Positions 34,379-45,894 of a stretch of DNA of 64,000 nucleotides are shown in pieces (the first letter of the stretch is position 1; each line of letters opens with the position of its first letter). The translations under genes and the position numbers were made by a program. Below the pieces are notes generated by a model. The model was not told the origin of the DNA and made no database searches. It saw nothing but the letters and a program-made list of their open reading frames with translations. Source of the DNA: Lolium rigidum (lineage: Eukaryota; Streptophyta; Magnoliopsida; Poales; Poaceae). The stretch is from contig NC_061513.1 of NCBI RefSeq assembly GCF_022539505.1, forward strand, positions 181,504,017-181,568,016. The letters are read 5' to 3'.

Positions 34379-36163
34379 TCTCCCCCCAAGCTTAGACTTC
34401 GCTTGTCCCCAAGCGAAACTGAACTCGGTAAACAGGACCACATGTTTATGGAGTGAAGAGTCGATAAATCAAATACGGACAAGAAGCATCATATTCATTC
34501 ACACAAGACATTCTAGTAAACAACTTCCTCATATAATTCAACTTGAAACAAGTATAAGGTAATCACAAAATAAAGGTGCATAAGAAATCATAATTGGTGA
34601 TGGCAAACTTTGTTCTTGGTCAGAGAACAGTTAACAGATTATTCTTATCTATCAAGCGGCGCTCTCATGTTAAAGTTTATATGGCTCATCTTGCACACTC
34701 AATCATAATGATCATTGATAACTTTAAAAGCTATATCCATTTAGATAAAACTTGTACTAAACAAGGAAGAATAAAAGACATGATGAAATAAATCACAATA
34801 TAATGGTTTGATCACAACAACTCAAATGCTTGCTTGAGATGGAGGGAAATAGGTTTACTGACTCAACATAAAGTAAAAGACAGGCCCTTCGCAGAGGGAA
34901 GTAGGGATTAAATCATGTGCTAGAGCTTTTTCAATTTTGAAATCGCATAAAGAGAATAAAAGTAATATTTTGAGAGGTGTTTGTTGTTGTCAACGACTGG
35001 TAGCGGGTACTCTAACCCCCTTGCCAAACAGACCTCCAAAGAGCGGCTCCCATGAAGGATGTTATCTCTACCAGCAAGGTAGATCATCCCTCTTCTCTTT
35101 TGTTTACACATGTACTTTAGTTTATTTAAGGATGACACACCCCCAACCTTTGCTTACACAAGCCATGGCTAACCGAATCCTCGGGTGCCTTCCAACAATC
35201 TCATACCATGGAGGAGTGTCTATTGCAAAATTAAGTTGCTTACTGATGAATCAGAGCAAAACATGTGAAGAGAATCATTAATGAGAGTTGATTAATTGGG
35301 GCTGGGAACCCCGTTGCCAGCTCTTTTTGCAAAATTATAGGATAAGTGGATGAAGCCACTAGTCCATTAGTGGAAACTGCCTAACAAGAATGAAAGATAA
35401 AACACCACATACTTCCTCATGAGCTATAAAACATTGACACAGATAAGAAGTAATAAATTTTGAATTGTTTAAAGGTAGCACATGAAGTATTTACTTGGAA
35501 TGGCAGGAAATACCATGTAGTAGGTAGATATGGTGGACACAAATGGCATAGGTTTGGGTTGAGGTTTGGATGCACGAGAAGCATTCCCTCTCGGTACGGG
35601 TCTTTGGCTAGCAAGGTTAATTAGCAAGCACAAAAGTTGAGGGAAACAAACGAATATAAATGTGATAGAAACAATCATGCATCTTTCTTGTAAGCACAAA
35701 CAATTTTAACTTCAGAATAATAAGCTATGAGCTAACAAGAAAGGAAGACAATGAAACAACTGTATGTATTTCTCTTTTCCACTTAAACCTCAAGGTGTTG
35801 TTGCTATTGACCAATGCTAAGTTTGCCAAAACCAAATAGATTTACTCAATGCTCCCAAAGTGGTACCAATACTAAAATCAAGATCAATCATATAGTAGAA
35901 ATTGCAAACTAAAATAAAGTGTGCAATATGTAAATGATAAGACTTCTCATTAATATTTCATAACGATAACTCACACCAAGGGATACATAGACAACCAACT
36001 AAAGGAGAGATACTTCCACACTGCAACCCATCTTATATGATAACTTCCCTACTCATGATATGACACTACTTGATAATAAAAAGTAAAAGGTAGTGATGAT
36101 GTGATACCGCGGCACTCCCCCAAGCTTGGAACAAACCAAGAGGATGCCAATACCGATGATGAA

Positions 36164-36619
36164 TTACTCCTTTGGCGATGGTGGTGATGAACTCCTCCCG
36201 CGCTTCTTACAGATCTCCTTCAGCTTCAGTTTCTCAGCTTGGCAATTCTGCACTAAGACTCGAAGAGATTCATTGTTATCTGAAGTTGGCGGTGGCGACC
36301 TTGTGATGGGTATCGAATAATATTCCAGCATTCTACGGAGTCGGTAATTCTCCTCCTGGAGTATCTCCACTTCTCTTCTTAGAGCCCGGTATTGACCACA
36401 AAACTCATCGGTAGTCCGTAGAGCTTCTTAAAGCACAGGGAAAGAGTCGAGGCCAAGAGCAGGTGGTAAGGGTCCCTGCAAGTTATGAGAGAAAGAACGT
36501 CGAGTGTCAACAGATCCCACCAAGATTTGCTTACTCCCAATAGCTTGTTGCTCTTGTCTTGATGACACCCTTTTCACTTCTTCCTTCGAAAGCCCTTTGC
36601 CCTTGTTGTTGGAGGCCAT
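36164..36619 (-). pseudogene. Extra ORF downstream of integrase: small coiled-coil protein
   Basis: The ATG at 36619 opens MASNNKGKGLSKEEVKRVSS. One TAA (about 36430) interrupts the frame, and the same frame continues to a stop at 36164, giving about 150 codons in all. After the stop comes a likely coiled coil (ALRREVEILQEENYRLRRML) and a basic, Ser/Pro-rich tail. It sits between integrase and 3' LTR, the place where Athila-lineage elements often carry an additional ORF. There is no signal peptide or membrane segment, so it is not env-like in composition. Function unknown. Confidence 0.55.
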
Positions 36620-36933
36620 GTTGCTCCTAGATTGAAAATAGATCCTGGCAGAAATAGCTCGAAACAAAACACGTCGAGAAAACGATATACGGACCTCCAG
36701 GGGTCCGGGGGATTATATAGCAGGAATTTTTATGTCATAAGGAAAGTACCAGGTCGAACCGGAGTCGGAAAGGGGCGACGAGGCCCAAGGCCTGGCCGCG
36801 CCGGCCTATGGGGGCACGCCCTCGTGCGTCTCCTCCACTCCGTTTCGATATCGTAATTTTTCATATTTTCCAAAAACAGCAAAAACATTGTCCGGAATGT
36901 AAATCGCGAACTTTTTATTACCTGTATTGTTAC

Positions 36934-37822
36934 CTATTCAAAGTTGAGTTCTGGCGGACTGTCAATTTGACCTTTGATGAAAGCCTCCGGTGTTTCCACT
37001 CGAATAACATCAACATCTACATTATAAGAATCACCTGAGATATAATGCTTGAGTCTTTGTCCATTCACCACTTGCGTGGCATTGCCTTGGAGAGAACTAA
37101 TTTTAATTGCTCCGGAACGATACACCTCCTCAACAACATATGGTCCTTCCCATTTCGAGAGTAATTTCCCTGCAAAGAATCTGAGACGAGACCGATACAA
37201 TAGGACTTTATCCCCAATATTAAACTCTCTTTTGATAATCCTTCTATCATGCCATTTCTTAACTTTCTCTTTAAAGAGTTTAGCATTTTCATAAGCTTCA
37301 CTTCTCCATTCATCTAGAGAACTTAATTGCAGCAACCTCTTATTACCGGCTAGTTTAGGATCTTTATTTAGTTCTCTAACAGCCCAATAAGCTTTGTGCT
37401 CTAGTTCTAAAGGTAAATGACAAGCTTTTCCATAAACCATTTTATAAGGTGACATTCCCATGGGGTTTTTATAAGCGGTTCTATAAGCCCATAGTGCTTC
37501 CTTCAATTTACTAGCCCAATTCTTTCTAGTTTTATTAACAGTCTTTTGCAAGATAGATTTAATCTCTCTATTTGATAGTTCCACTTGCCCACTAGTTTGA
37601 GGATGATAAGCGGAAGCAATTCTATGATTAATACCATATTTAGCAAGAGTTTTTCTAAAACCACCATGAATAAAATGAGAACCTCCATCTGTCATAATAT
37701 ATCTAGGAACTCCAAATCTAGGAAAAATAATGTCTAAAAGCATTCTTAAAGAGGTCTCACCATCAACACTTTTTGTAGGTATGGCTTCCACCCATTTAGT
37801 AACATAATCAACAGCAACAAGT
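36934..37822 (-). pseudogene. Integrase, catalytic core and C-terminal domain (5' part missing)
   Basis: From 37822 on the minus strand the first catalytic Asp lies in AVDYVTKWVEAIP. The second is in IMTDGGSHFIHGGF and the catalytic Glu in TSGQVELSNREIK: a complete DD35E set. A chromodomain-less C-terminal region with GDKVLLYRSRLRFFAGKL and WEGPYVVEEVYRSGAI follows, the usual gypsy C-terminal fold, ending at TGA near 36934. This portion has no stop. The upstream HHCC zinc-binding part is at 62820-62990 on the plus strand. The gag-like codons upstream of 37822 in the same frame are unrelated sequence. Confidence 0.93.
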
Positions 37823-37997
37823 GATGCGGGGTGGCCTTCGGACACCTCCACACCAAGACCAACAAGTCCCCCAAGTGGACCAATGACTCGGGCTCGAGTA
37901 AAAGCGCTACATGATAAGGTGAACTCGCTCCTCACCACCCTTGATCTTGATACCCCTTTGGATGGAATGCTACCTCATGCCGATGTGCTATGTGTCA
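37823..37997 (+). other. Foreign 175-bp contig tail with gag-like coding
   Basis: On the plus strand this reads GPMTRARVKALHDKVNSLL followed by DTPLDGMLPHADVLCV. I recognise this as the N-terminal part of a polyprotein common in other grass Ty3/gypsy elements. It is joined without spacer to the broken integrase and ends at the N-gap. It is either a chimeric contig end or the edge of another insertion. Confidence 0.6.
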
Positions 37998-38097
37998 NNN
38001 NNNNNNNNNNNNNNNNNNNNNNNNNNNNNNNNNNNNNNNNNNNNNNNNNNNNNNNNNNNNNNNNNNNNNNNNNNNNNNNNNNNNNNNNNNNNNNNNN
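37998..38097. other. Assembly gap (100 N)
   Basis: Exactly 100 N, the conventional placeholder for unknown length. ORFs crossing it are meaningless. Confidence 0.99.
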
Positions 38098-41000
38098 TCT
38101 CCTCCTCCATCTCCTTCCGTAGTTGCGTGCTGGCGTTGGTGAAGTCCTTCAGGGACTCATCCAACTTGGCCTCAGCAGCAGCCTGGGCCTCCTTGAGCTC
38201 CCGAGTTCAGCCTGCATAATCTAATCCTTCAGCGCAGCGGAGATGTTCTCCTGAGCGTCCAGGGCCTTGCGGTGCTCCAAGACAAGCTGCTCCTTTTCAG
38301 CTGTAATCCGGAAGAAGAAACGATTAACAAAAGAATCCGGTAGGTTCAAGAGAGGCAAAACAAGCGAAAAAGAAAATAGTACCTTTGAGCGCGGAAACCT
38401 GAGCAGTGAGGTCCTCAAAGGAGGCTTCCGGAAGCACTGCTATGCAAATAACTTATGAGTATAAATTGAAAAAAGCAGCCGGTACAAAAGAAGCCGGAGG
38501 CAGAGAAACGAACCTTGGCATTTGCTGTGGGCCTCGGAGAGGTACCGGTGCTCCCACAGAAGCTCCTCGAAGAATTTCTTCCGGGCGTCCAAGGTGCCCT
38601 GTTCAAGTTACAAGATTCCGGTAAGGCTATGCCGGCATTTTGTTTCAAGCAAAGTTTCGCGCTAAGAACTGCGTTCTCAACCCGAAACTCGGGGACTGGC
38701 TATGCCGGTTTTTTGGTTTCTAAGAGAGTTTCGCGCTAAGAACTGCGTTCTCAATCCGAAACTCGGGGACTGGCTATGCCGGTTTTTTGGTTTCTAAGAG
38801 AGTTTCGCGCTAAGAACTGCGTTCTCAACCCGAAACTCGGGGACTGGTATATAAGCTGGAGGATTGAAAACCGGCAGAAATTTAAAGGAACTTTGAGGTT
38901 TGTGCAACTTACCACCACGTTGCCGCTGGCCTCATGCCATGCGGTGTCGAACTCCTTGACCGCGCGCCTGAGCCGGCTGAGGTGCTGCGCGGTACTCCGC
39001 CGGCCAGAAGGGTTGATCACCGGAAGCTTGTCCTTCCCAAGGCCGCGGGTTGCTTGAGACAAATCCGCCTGATTCCACTTCTCAGCGTAATCAAGCAGAG
39101 GCCCCAGGTTGACCTCGCCGCGGTTAAGCTCAGTGATCCGGCCCAGTTGAGCTGAGGCCTTCTCACTGGCCGCAACGGCGGTGCGGCCGGCGTGCTGTAC
39201 TAGTGACTGCGAGCCGGAAGAGGGGGAGGTCGCTGCTGTGACCACCGCAGCAAGTTGCTGGGCGGTAAACTTGGCGCCTTCCGGAGGAGCTGGCTTGGCG
39301 GCAGCTGGTTTGCCGGCGGGAGCTGCCGGGGGAGTTGGCGCGGGAGCCTCCGGCGTCTCCTTACCCGGAGAAGAGGTTGCCAGCGCGGAAGCTTCCCGCA
39401 CGGTCTTGGAGGGGGAGGCAGAGACCTTCTTCTTCTTCTTCTTCTTGGGGGTCGGGGGAACCGGAGGTTCCGCCCGCTCAGGTTCTTCGGTGCCGGCGCC
39501 GATGTTGCAGGCGCCGGTGTCTTCAGCTTCTGGAGGGGAAGATGAATCCTCCTCCGCGCGGTGGTGAGAAGTTTCAGGGGCCGCGCGCCCTGCACTTGTG
39601 TTGCCTCCCCGAGAGGAGGCAAGAGATTTGTCGGCACTAGATGGTACCGGACTTGCTTGAGGAGGTGGCGAGGTCCTGGCGGCGTCCTCAGATGCTTCCG
39701 GCCTCATGCCCGTGGCACTCCTGGTGAGGCTAAGGGCAGGCCTAAGAAAGAAAAAGGAAAGTAAAGTTAGAAAAAGCAACCGGACAAAGAAAGTCACGAG
39801 AGACAAAAAGAAAGAAAAACCGGAAGCTTACCCGGAAGCAACCAGAATTTGACTCCAGTAGCGCTTCTTGGTGTAGGGCTTGCCGCCACCGTCCTTCTTG
39901 GAGCGCTTGGCGGGGGGAGTTCCGCTAGAGCCGGCCTCAGGGGCCAGAGCTTTGTTCTTTTGCCCCCGAGAGGCTAGGTTGTCCAGGAATTCGTGGCCAA
40001 CCTCGGCCTGCAGTGGTGCAGCGTGCTCCACAACCTGAGGGTTTACGTTGGCTGAGGCAGGATCCACGAGGTAACCATCTATAAAGAAACGGGTGAGTAA
40101 GATACCTCAAGGATAGTGACATCATCATCAGAACCGGAATCATTTGCCGGAAGAGGATTTGGGAGGTTACCAAGGAGCTTAGTGTGCGTCGGACCCATCT
40201 TATGCTTTCCCTTGACGTAGGGGTCGGCGTCACAATCGTCCCGGAAAATCCGGTCGGGAGTAAAAGATGCCGGCTCCTCCTTGGCGATCCGGCGGAAGTT
40301 CTGAGATACAGAAAGAACATGTTAGAACAAAATACTCGTAGTTATACCGGTGAAAGCTTTCCGAAGATCCAGAGGTCTTACTCGCCGCGGAGGAGAATTG
40401 ATGTGGCTGTAAGGGACCAGCCCGTACTTCCCGCTAGGACTCAGCGGGTTTTGGTAAATCTGCTTGGCCTTAAGGACCAAGTTAGTGGAGCTCAACCGGT
40501 GAGTTGTGATCCTAGTCGGGTCCATTGGGCCCGACATTTGGCTGATCTTGTGGGCGCGCCGCTGAAGGGGCAGCACCCGGCGCGCGAGAAAAGCCCGGAC
40601 CAGATCTTCCGCGCAGAGGTTGGTCTCCTCCTTGTTGGTGTCGATGAAACCGGCTATCCGGATGGACTCCTTGTCGTCCTTAGGGTAATGGAGCCAGTTC
40701 TTCATGGAGGGCGGCCCGGGAATATACCGGGAGATTGATGAAATCTTCCGGGCCGCCGTTCCGGACGTAAAAGAAGGTCCTCTGCCAGGTCCGGACAGAG
40801 TCCAGACCGGAGAGTTTGTAAAAGTTGCTCCCGGGACGGGGAAACAAGATGCAACCCCCGCACCGGACAAAGGGTTTGGGGTGTGGAAGTTTTCTATCTT
40901 GGATAGAATTCTTCCGGAGGTAGTAAAAGAAAGAGAAGTTGTCAACACAAGGAGTGATACCGATGTATCCCTCCATGAAAGTGGTGAAGGAAGAAAGGTA

Positions 41001-41475
41001 AAAGATCGAGTTGCCCGGAAGATGATGGGGCTGGAGCTCGTAGAAATTGAGGAAGCGCCGGAAGAAGTCCGACGCTGGAAGGCCAAAGTCGTGCTCAAAA
41101 TGAGCGGCGAAGACCATGTACTCACCCGACTGAGGCTCGGGCTGGCGCTCCTTGCCGGGGATGCGGCACCAAACCTCCTCCGGTATCCTCCGGGAGCGGT
41201 AGAGCCAATCTATCTCCGCCTGGGTCACGTCGGAGCCCATCCAGGCCCCGCGTGTGTAGGAGTCCAAATCTACGCCGGCACCCTGACTTGAGCTGCCGGC
41301 CTCTCCTTGGTTATCGGTAGGCTGAGCAGAGCTACCGGTACCGGCTCTGGGCGAGTTCCGCCTCGAGCCCGTCGGATGCTTGATCCACCGGGATTTCCCC
41401 ACCGGAAGAGGCAGTGGGATCCTCGGTATGGTCGCTGCTACCGGCGGATTCAGTTAGGTACTCCTCGGAAGACAT
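38098..41475 (-). pseudogene. Antisense multi-exon gene with Transposase_28-type domain and coiled coil
   Basis: The likely start ATG at 41475 gives MSSEEYLTESAGSSD; a frame change near 41400 leads to the main domain (41402-40680). There MVFAAHFEHDFGLPASDFF, RFLNFYELQPHHLPGNSI and FYLSSFTTFMEGYIGITPC match the domain I know as Transposase_28 in grass elements. After a frame change near 40690 the reading continues to about 40390. Further exons follow near 40290-40080 and 40067-39838, then a Pro/Ala/Lys-rich exon with a seven-Lys run (39745-38905), and short helical exons near 38600-38515 and 38445-38380, consistent with a coiled coil. Intron-like spacers separate them. The 3' end is in the gap. 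Function is unknown; the domain name implies no demonstrated activity. Confidence 0.68.
38654..38850. repeat. 74-bp tandem repeat, about 2.7 copies
   Basis: Units start at 38654, 38728 and 38802, each opening gtttcgcgctaagaactgcg. The first two are complete and differ from each other at very few positions; the third stops at about 38850. They lie in an intron of the antisense gene. Confidence 0.92.
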
Positions 41476-41939
41476 ACCGGTATAAAGTTCCAAGATCTAC
41501 CTAGAAACAGTTTTCCCCGAACCTAGCTTCTCGTGAAGATCTACGAGTAAGAGAAAAAGCAAAAGAAAAGGAAGGGTAAATACACTACCGGCCCAAAAGT
41601 AATGCAAAGAGGAAGGAAAAAGAAAGTGAGTTCGCGAGGCTAACCTGGGGCGGCGGAGAACGACGAAGACGACGGCCGCCGGAGTTGGACGAGCTTGCGG
41701 ACGATGGCGGTGAACATAGAAGAAGAAGAAGAGGAAGTGCCGTGAGGCGCTCGGAGCAGGAGAGGCGAAGTTCTGCGGTGAATCTCTGCGGAGCGGAGCC
41801 CTGCGGAGCTTCTTCGGAAGTTCATCGGAGAGCAAGGCTTCGGCGGCGAGCGGCGGCGAAGAGAGCGCAAAGGGCGGAAGCTCTGAGTGCTCTGGAACTT
41901 GGCAAATGCGGGGAAGACGATGATGTGGAACCGCCGCCC

Positions 41940-41951
41940 CCTTAAATAGGG
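41940..41951 (-). promoter_or_regulatory. TATA-like element for the antisense gene
   Basis: On the minus strand, ccctatttaaggg lies about 470 bp upstream of the start codon at 41475. It is followed by a leader with a plausible intron (donor CAG|GTTAGC near 41643, acceptor TTTCTAG near 41504). This suggests the antisense gene has its own promoter. Inference from sequence only. Confidence 0.4.
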
Positions 41952-42383
41952 AGAGAGGTTCGTGGGCCGGCAACCGCTGGGCCGTGACGCTTCGCCTCGT
42001 GGGCCGGCACGTGGCGCAGAGATACACGCGTGAAAAATAGGATGCCACAGGGAGGCCACACGGATCCGGAACGGCAGTGAGGATCCGGTGCGGCAAATTA
42101 AATGCAAGCGCAGAAGCCGAAGGGAAGTGACCCCTGACACTGTGGCGCCAGGCACAGTGCGCATGTCTCTGAGAGGCACTGTGTCCGAGATATTCTCGAC
42201 TTCGCCGAGGAGAGTTTAATGACAAAGATGCCGGAAAAGATCGGTATGGTTAGAAGAGTTCGGCAGAGATGCCGGAAGGTTTGAACTGGTTGCCGGAAGG
42301 TTTAAACCGGTACGTTGAGTAATGGGAACCTGGCATGGTCCGTCGGATAGGATCCGCCGGACTATACCAGCTTCGGGGACTAA

Positions 42384-43111
42384 TGTTGGGGGGATGACCC
42401 CTGGTATGCCAAAGGCATGCCGAGCTTGCCTAGTTTAGGCTGATAAGGTACTAGTTTAAAGATTATTCCGGACAAAAGAGTTAAGCTGATGGCTAAGTGA
42501 GCTTATGCCGGTATCCCAGGAGGGGTATACCGGAATAGGCTAAGAAGGTACCGGATTACCGGTACAGGCTACACTGTAGCACGTCGGCAAGCTGGTCAAA
42601 GATTCTCTCAAGAGCTAGAGGACAAAGATGAGTGAAGCACTTCAGCTTTAATCGAACCTCTGAGGCCAAAGCAGAAGATGACGTAAAAGGTACCGGGGGA
42701 TGTCACCGTTCCTGATTAAAGGTCTACCGGTGTCATCAGCTGCCAAAGAGGCTTTGTAAAGTAGTTTGTCTAGTCAAAGATGCCATTAGGGTTTCCTAGG
42801 GTTTCTTCCCCTGTAAGCCACCCTCTCCCCTATATAAGGAGAGGGGGCACACCCTTGCGCGGGGACGACGATTACCTTGTACTGAAAACCTGTAACCTTG
42901 TTCGACCATGGAATAGAGAGATCCAAAGTTGAGCTAGTTGTTCTGTTCTTCTTCTTCAACCTCTGGCCAAGGCCAAGTTTATCAAGAGAGCATCCGGTAT
43001 TCCATCCGGAATCCATCCCCATATAACCAAAACCCTCCCCCGAATCCTCTAGCGCACATTCGGCCCCAACTTAAGCCATCCCATGGCATCTGTCTGTTCA
43101 CCACGACGACA
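42384..43111 (+). repeat. 3' LTR of the Tat-like element (728 bp)
   Basis: Starts tgttggggggatgacccctg and ends cacgacgaca. A TATA box (tatataagga, 42831-42840) sits in a pyrimidine/purine-rich promoter context. The end is followed by ggggt (43112-43116), the presumed right target duplication, whose partner is lost. Confidence 0.75.
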
Positions 43112-43853
43112 GGGGTTCGGAAAAGTTTGGGATTTTTCCGGTGGAAGACCGAGAAGGTTCTAGAATGTTCCGGAGGGTCCAGCAGTGGGCCCACAACCCT
43201 AGGAGGGGCCACATGGGCCGAGGGGGTGCCACCCAGCTCTAATGGGCCAGGCACACAATCCCCTCAAGGCCCAGGCTGGCCACCCCTTTAGGGTTTCCCC
43301 AAAACCCTAGGGGGTAGACTTGGGAGGGAAGAAATCCCCCCCCCCTCTTTTGGTCGCCACCCTAGACTTGAGGAGGGGCCAAGGCAAACCCTGGCCGGCC
43401 TCCCCCTATATAAAAAGGGGAGGGGGCAGGGTGCGCAGCCCTCCCTCACTCTCCTACCCAGGTCGCCCCTCTCCTCCTCCACCATACCTCCCGCTCCGGC
43501 TTAGGCGAAGCCCTGCAGGAATTCTCCCCCACCACCACCACACCGTCGTACTGCTGGGATTCCGAGGAGATCTACCACACTTCCGCTGCCCGCTGGAACA
43601 GGGAGAGGAAGGACTTCATCGACACCGTACGTGCGACCGAGTACGGAAGTGCTGCTGGATTGCAGCACCAGAACGATTGACTACATTAACCATGAGATAT
43701 GATCTCGTAAGGCTTTGGATATCCGTGGGTTAGTCTCTCATCTCTCTCGTTGCTCCGATCTTCATAGATTAGATCTTGGCTTTTCCTATATTGGATCTTG
43801 GATTTGTTCTTCTTCTCGGTAGAATTTTTGTTTTCTATGCAACGAACCCATCA
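43112..43853 (+). repeat. Partial LTR of another retrotransposon
   Basis: LTR-like sequence with a strong TATA box (tatataaaaa, 43407-43416) in a C-rich context. It ends in a typical 'ttttctatgcaacgaaccca' terminus just before sequence of a different element resumes. Its 5' part is missing where the Tat-like element lies, so the latter probably inserted into it. Confidence 0.55.
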
Positions 43854-45894
43854 GTTGGATCCCGACACATTTGTTTTGGAGAAAGACCCGCTCCGTTTTA
43901 ATTGCATAGAACACTCTAGTTTTCGCTGTTATTGTTCTGTGAGTGTTCTAGTTTTCTAGTATTGCGTTTAGATCTTGTTCTTTCACTTGAATTTTGTTCA
44001 GAACTCGTTAGTATTATTTATTTATGTATGATTAGCTCTCTGGTCCATATTGTATTTCATCTCTGAGAGTTATTTCAAATAAGTTGATTGGTGTTGGATA
44101 CGAGTAAAATATTTCATGACTATAGTGATGCAAAAGGAAGCTTGTCTAGACTGTGGCATGTCATATTGGATGTTATTTTAATCATATGCTTAGTTATTGT
44201 TGTAGCATGACTTTTTTCAAATGGTTGAGAGTGCATAATGTGTCATTGAAAGAATCATGTGTTGTTTCCATCATAAAAGCATAATATTATCGTATTCTCC
44301 TTTGATGCTTTATTGGGTTGACTTGGCACATGCTTATACCATGTTATGACTATAACCAGTCAACTAAAGCCTCTATGATCATTTAGTTTTTGACTTGTAA
44401 TATCACTTTATGGTTTGATTGATAATGTTTTGTCGTTATGCATGATTATGGCCATTATTGCTCTCTTATTTGACCGCTCCCAGTCTTTTGCTAGCATTCG
44501 CCTACGCTGAGTATGAACTCTACTCGTGCATCCAACCACCAATAACCAAAGTTTGCCAATTGTTTCCACCATATCTACCTAGTAGCATTATTGCTATTCC
44601 AATTAATCCATCATGTTTTATTTATCTTCCAAATTAAATTTTGGCATGAGAAAATTAGTCAGTAATGCTCTCACGAACTTGATGGCACATTTACTTTCTT
44701 GCACTTAATAAATTTTATCATTGTGCCTATCTTATGAAGTTTATATGGTTGCAAATTGCAATTTTGGAGTTAGTATAACCATGCTTTCATGGGCAACACT
44801 TTCGATATTGCACTTATATTTAGTTGATCTCATGTTCTTTTGTTTATGGTTGCCTAGCGGTAAGAAATAAAATGGAAATTGTAAGTCCATGGAGTTTGTA
44901 TATGAGTTAGAGAAAATCCTGGGCTGCTAATCTAAGTCATGCATCATTCATGGTGGAAATTTATAGCTAAACCATAGTGAGCATTCTATGAAGCATTTGC
45001 ATTAAAAAGCTATACCCATAGTAAATAAAAAGATTGCTGAGATGATCATTGTCTGTTTGTCTTGTCATTTTGGCATGAGATTGCTCCTGCAAGAGTACCT
45101 CCATATCATCGGGCAAGAGGTACCCGGTTGGCGGTTCTCAATGATACATGTATACTTACAATGACAAGAACTTATTTGGGACCTAAGTTGAGTAGCGTGA
45201 GGTTTAGGTACTCGCATTCAAGGGGCATGAGATTTTCAACTTGTGATTTGCAAGCACATAGCTCATTTTTGACTCACATTAACTTTAACCATTCAAGATG
45301 CTTATGATAGGGGCAATGAGAGCTCAAAGCTAATAACTACCATACTTTTTCGAAGGTTTATAAAACTTGTTTATCTTCCTTACTCTGCAAAGAGTCTTTC
45401 TTTTACCTTTATGTTGAGTCTTCATCTTCTACTTTATGCACCAATTAAGACAATATAGTTGTCATTCTTAGTGCAATGTGCATAGTTCCAAAATTATTAT
45501 TGATTGATTCATGATTGTGCCATTGTTTGCTCTTAAACTACTTGTACCTAGTCACCCTTTGAACTTTAAAGGTGTCCTAGCATTTATGTTTTTCTACTCC
45601 ATAAAGGACATGTTGAGTACCACTTTGTTATGTTTGCTCTATGCTCATAAACAAACAGTTACTTTCAATGCACTATTATTCATGATCCTTTGTTCGAGTT
45701 ACTCTTCATATTATAACATAGTTGCTAAGTTATATTGAATTATATCTATCATGCCTATGTTAGAGTACTTAGATCTCAGCTCACAATGCTTTACAATGCT
45801 TAATTAAGATTGTTTTGACTGCATGTCACATCAAAAGTTATTTTGTTATCACTTACCTACTCGAGGACGAGCAGGAGTTAAGCTTGGGGATACT
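43854..45894 (+). repeat. Internal non-coding region of a non-autonomous LTR element (fragment)
   Basis: Closely follows 28415-30469 over its whole length (about 2.04 against 2.06 kb), including the tract 'ctactcgaggacgagcagg' and the polypurine tract before the LTR. No long ORF. The 5' part of this element, including the ORF region, is absent here. Confidence 0.85.

Larger units (their letters stand above)
32866..37822 (-). mobile_element. Athila-like Ty3/gypsy element, 3' half (integrase to 3' LTR)
   Basis: Read on the minus strand: integrase catalytic core from 37822, integrase C-terminal domain to 36934, an extra small coiled-coil ORF (36619-36164), about 1.8 kb of non-coding sequence, a purine-rich tract (ggggggaga at about 34379-34388) and the 3' LTR (34378-32866). 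It stops abruptly inside the integrase at 37822. The missing 5' half is at 57639-63093. Together they make one element of about 10.4 kb. Confidence 0.92.
38098..43111 (+). mobile_element. Tat-like Ty3/gypsy element, 3' part, with antisense gene
   Basis: By the orientation of its LTR the element is on the plus strand. A purine-rich tract (gcttcggggactaa, 42370-42383) precedes a 3' LTR starting tgttggggggatgaccc (42384) and ending at 43111. Upstream of it, on the minus strand, is a multi-exon gene with a Transposase_28-type ('putative gypsy type transposon') domain. Extra antisense ORFs in this position are known from Tat-lineage elements of grasses. Everything 5' of 38098 (gag-pol, 5' LTR) is lost in the gap. 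Confidence 0.78.

Noticed and set aside
37883..38219. Open frames crossing the first run of N
   Set aside because: They depend on undefined bases; the flanks are different sequences.
41497..42225. 242-codon minus-strand open frame upstream of the antisense gene
   Set aside because: It covers the presumed promoter, leader and leader intron of that gene, and the overlapping frames look equally open because of base composition.
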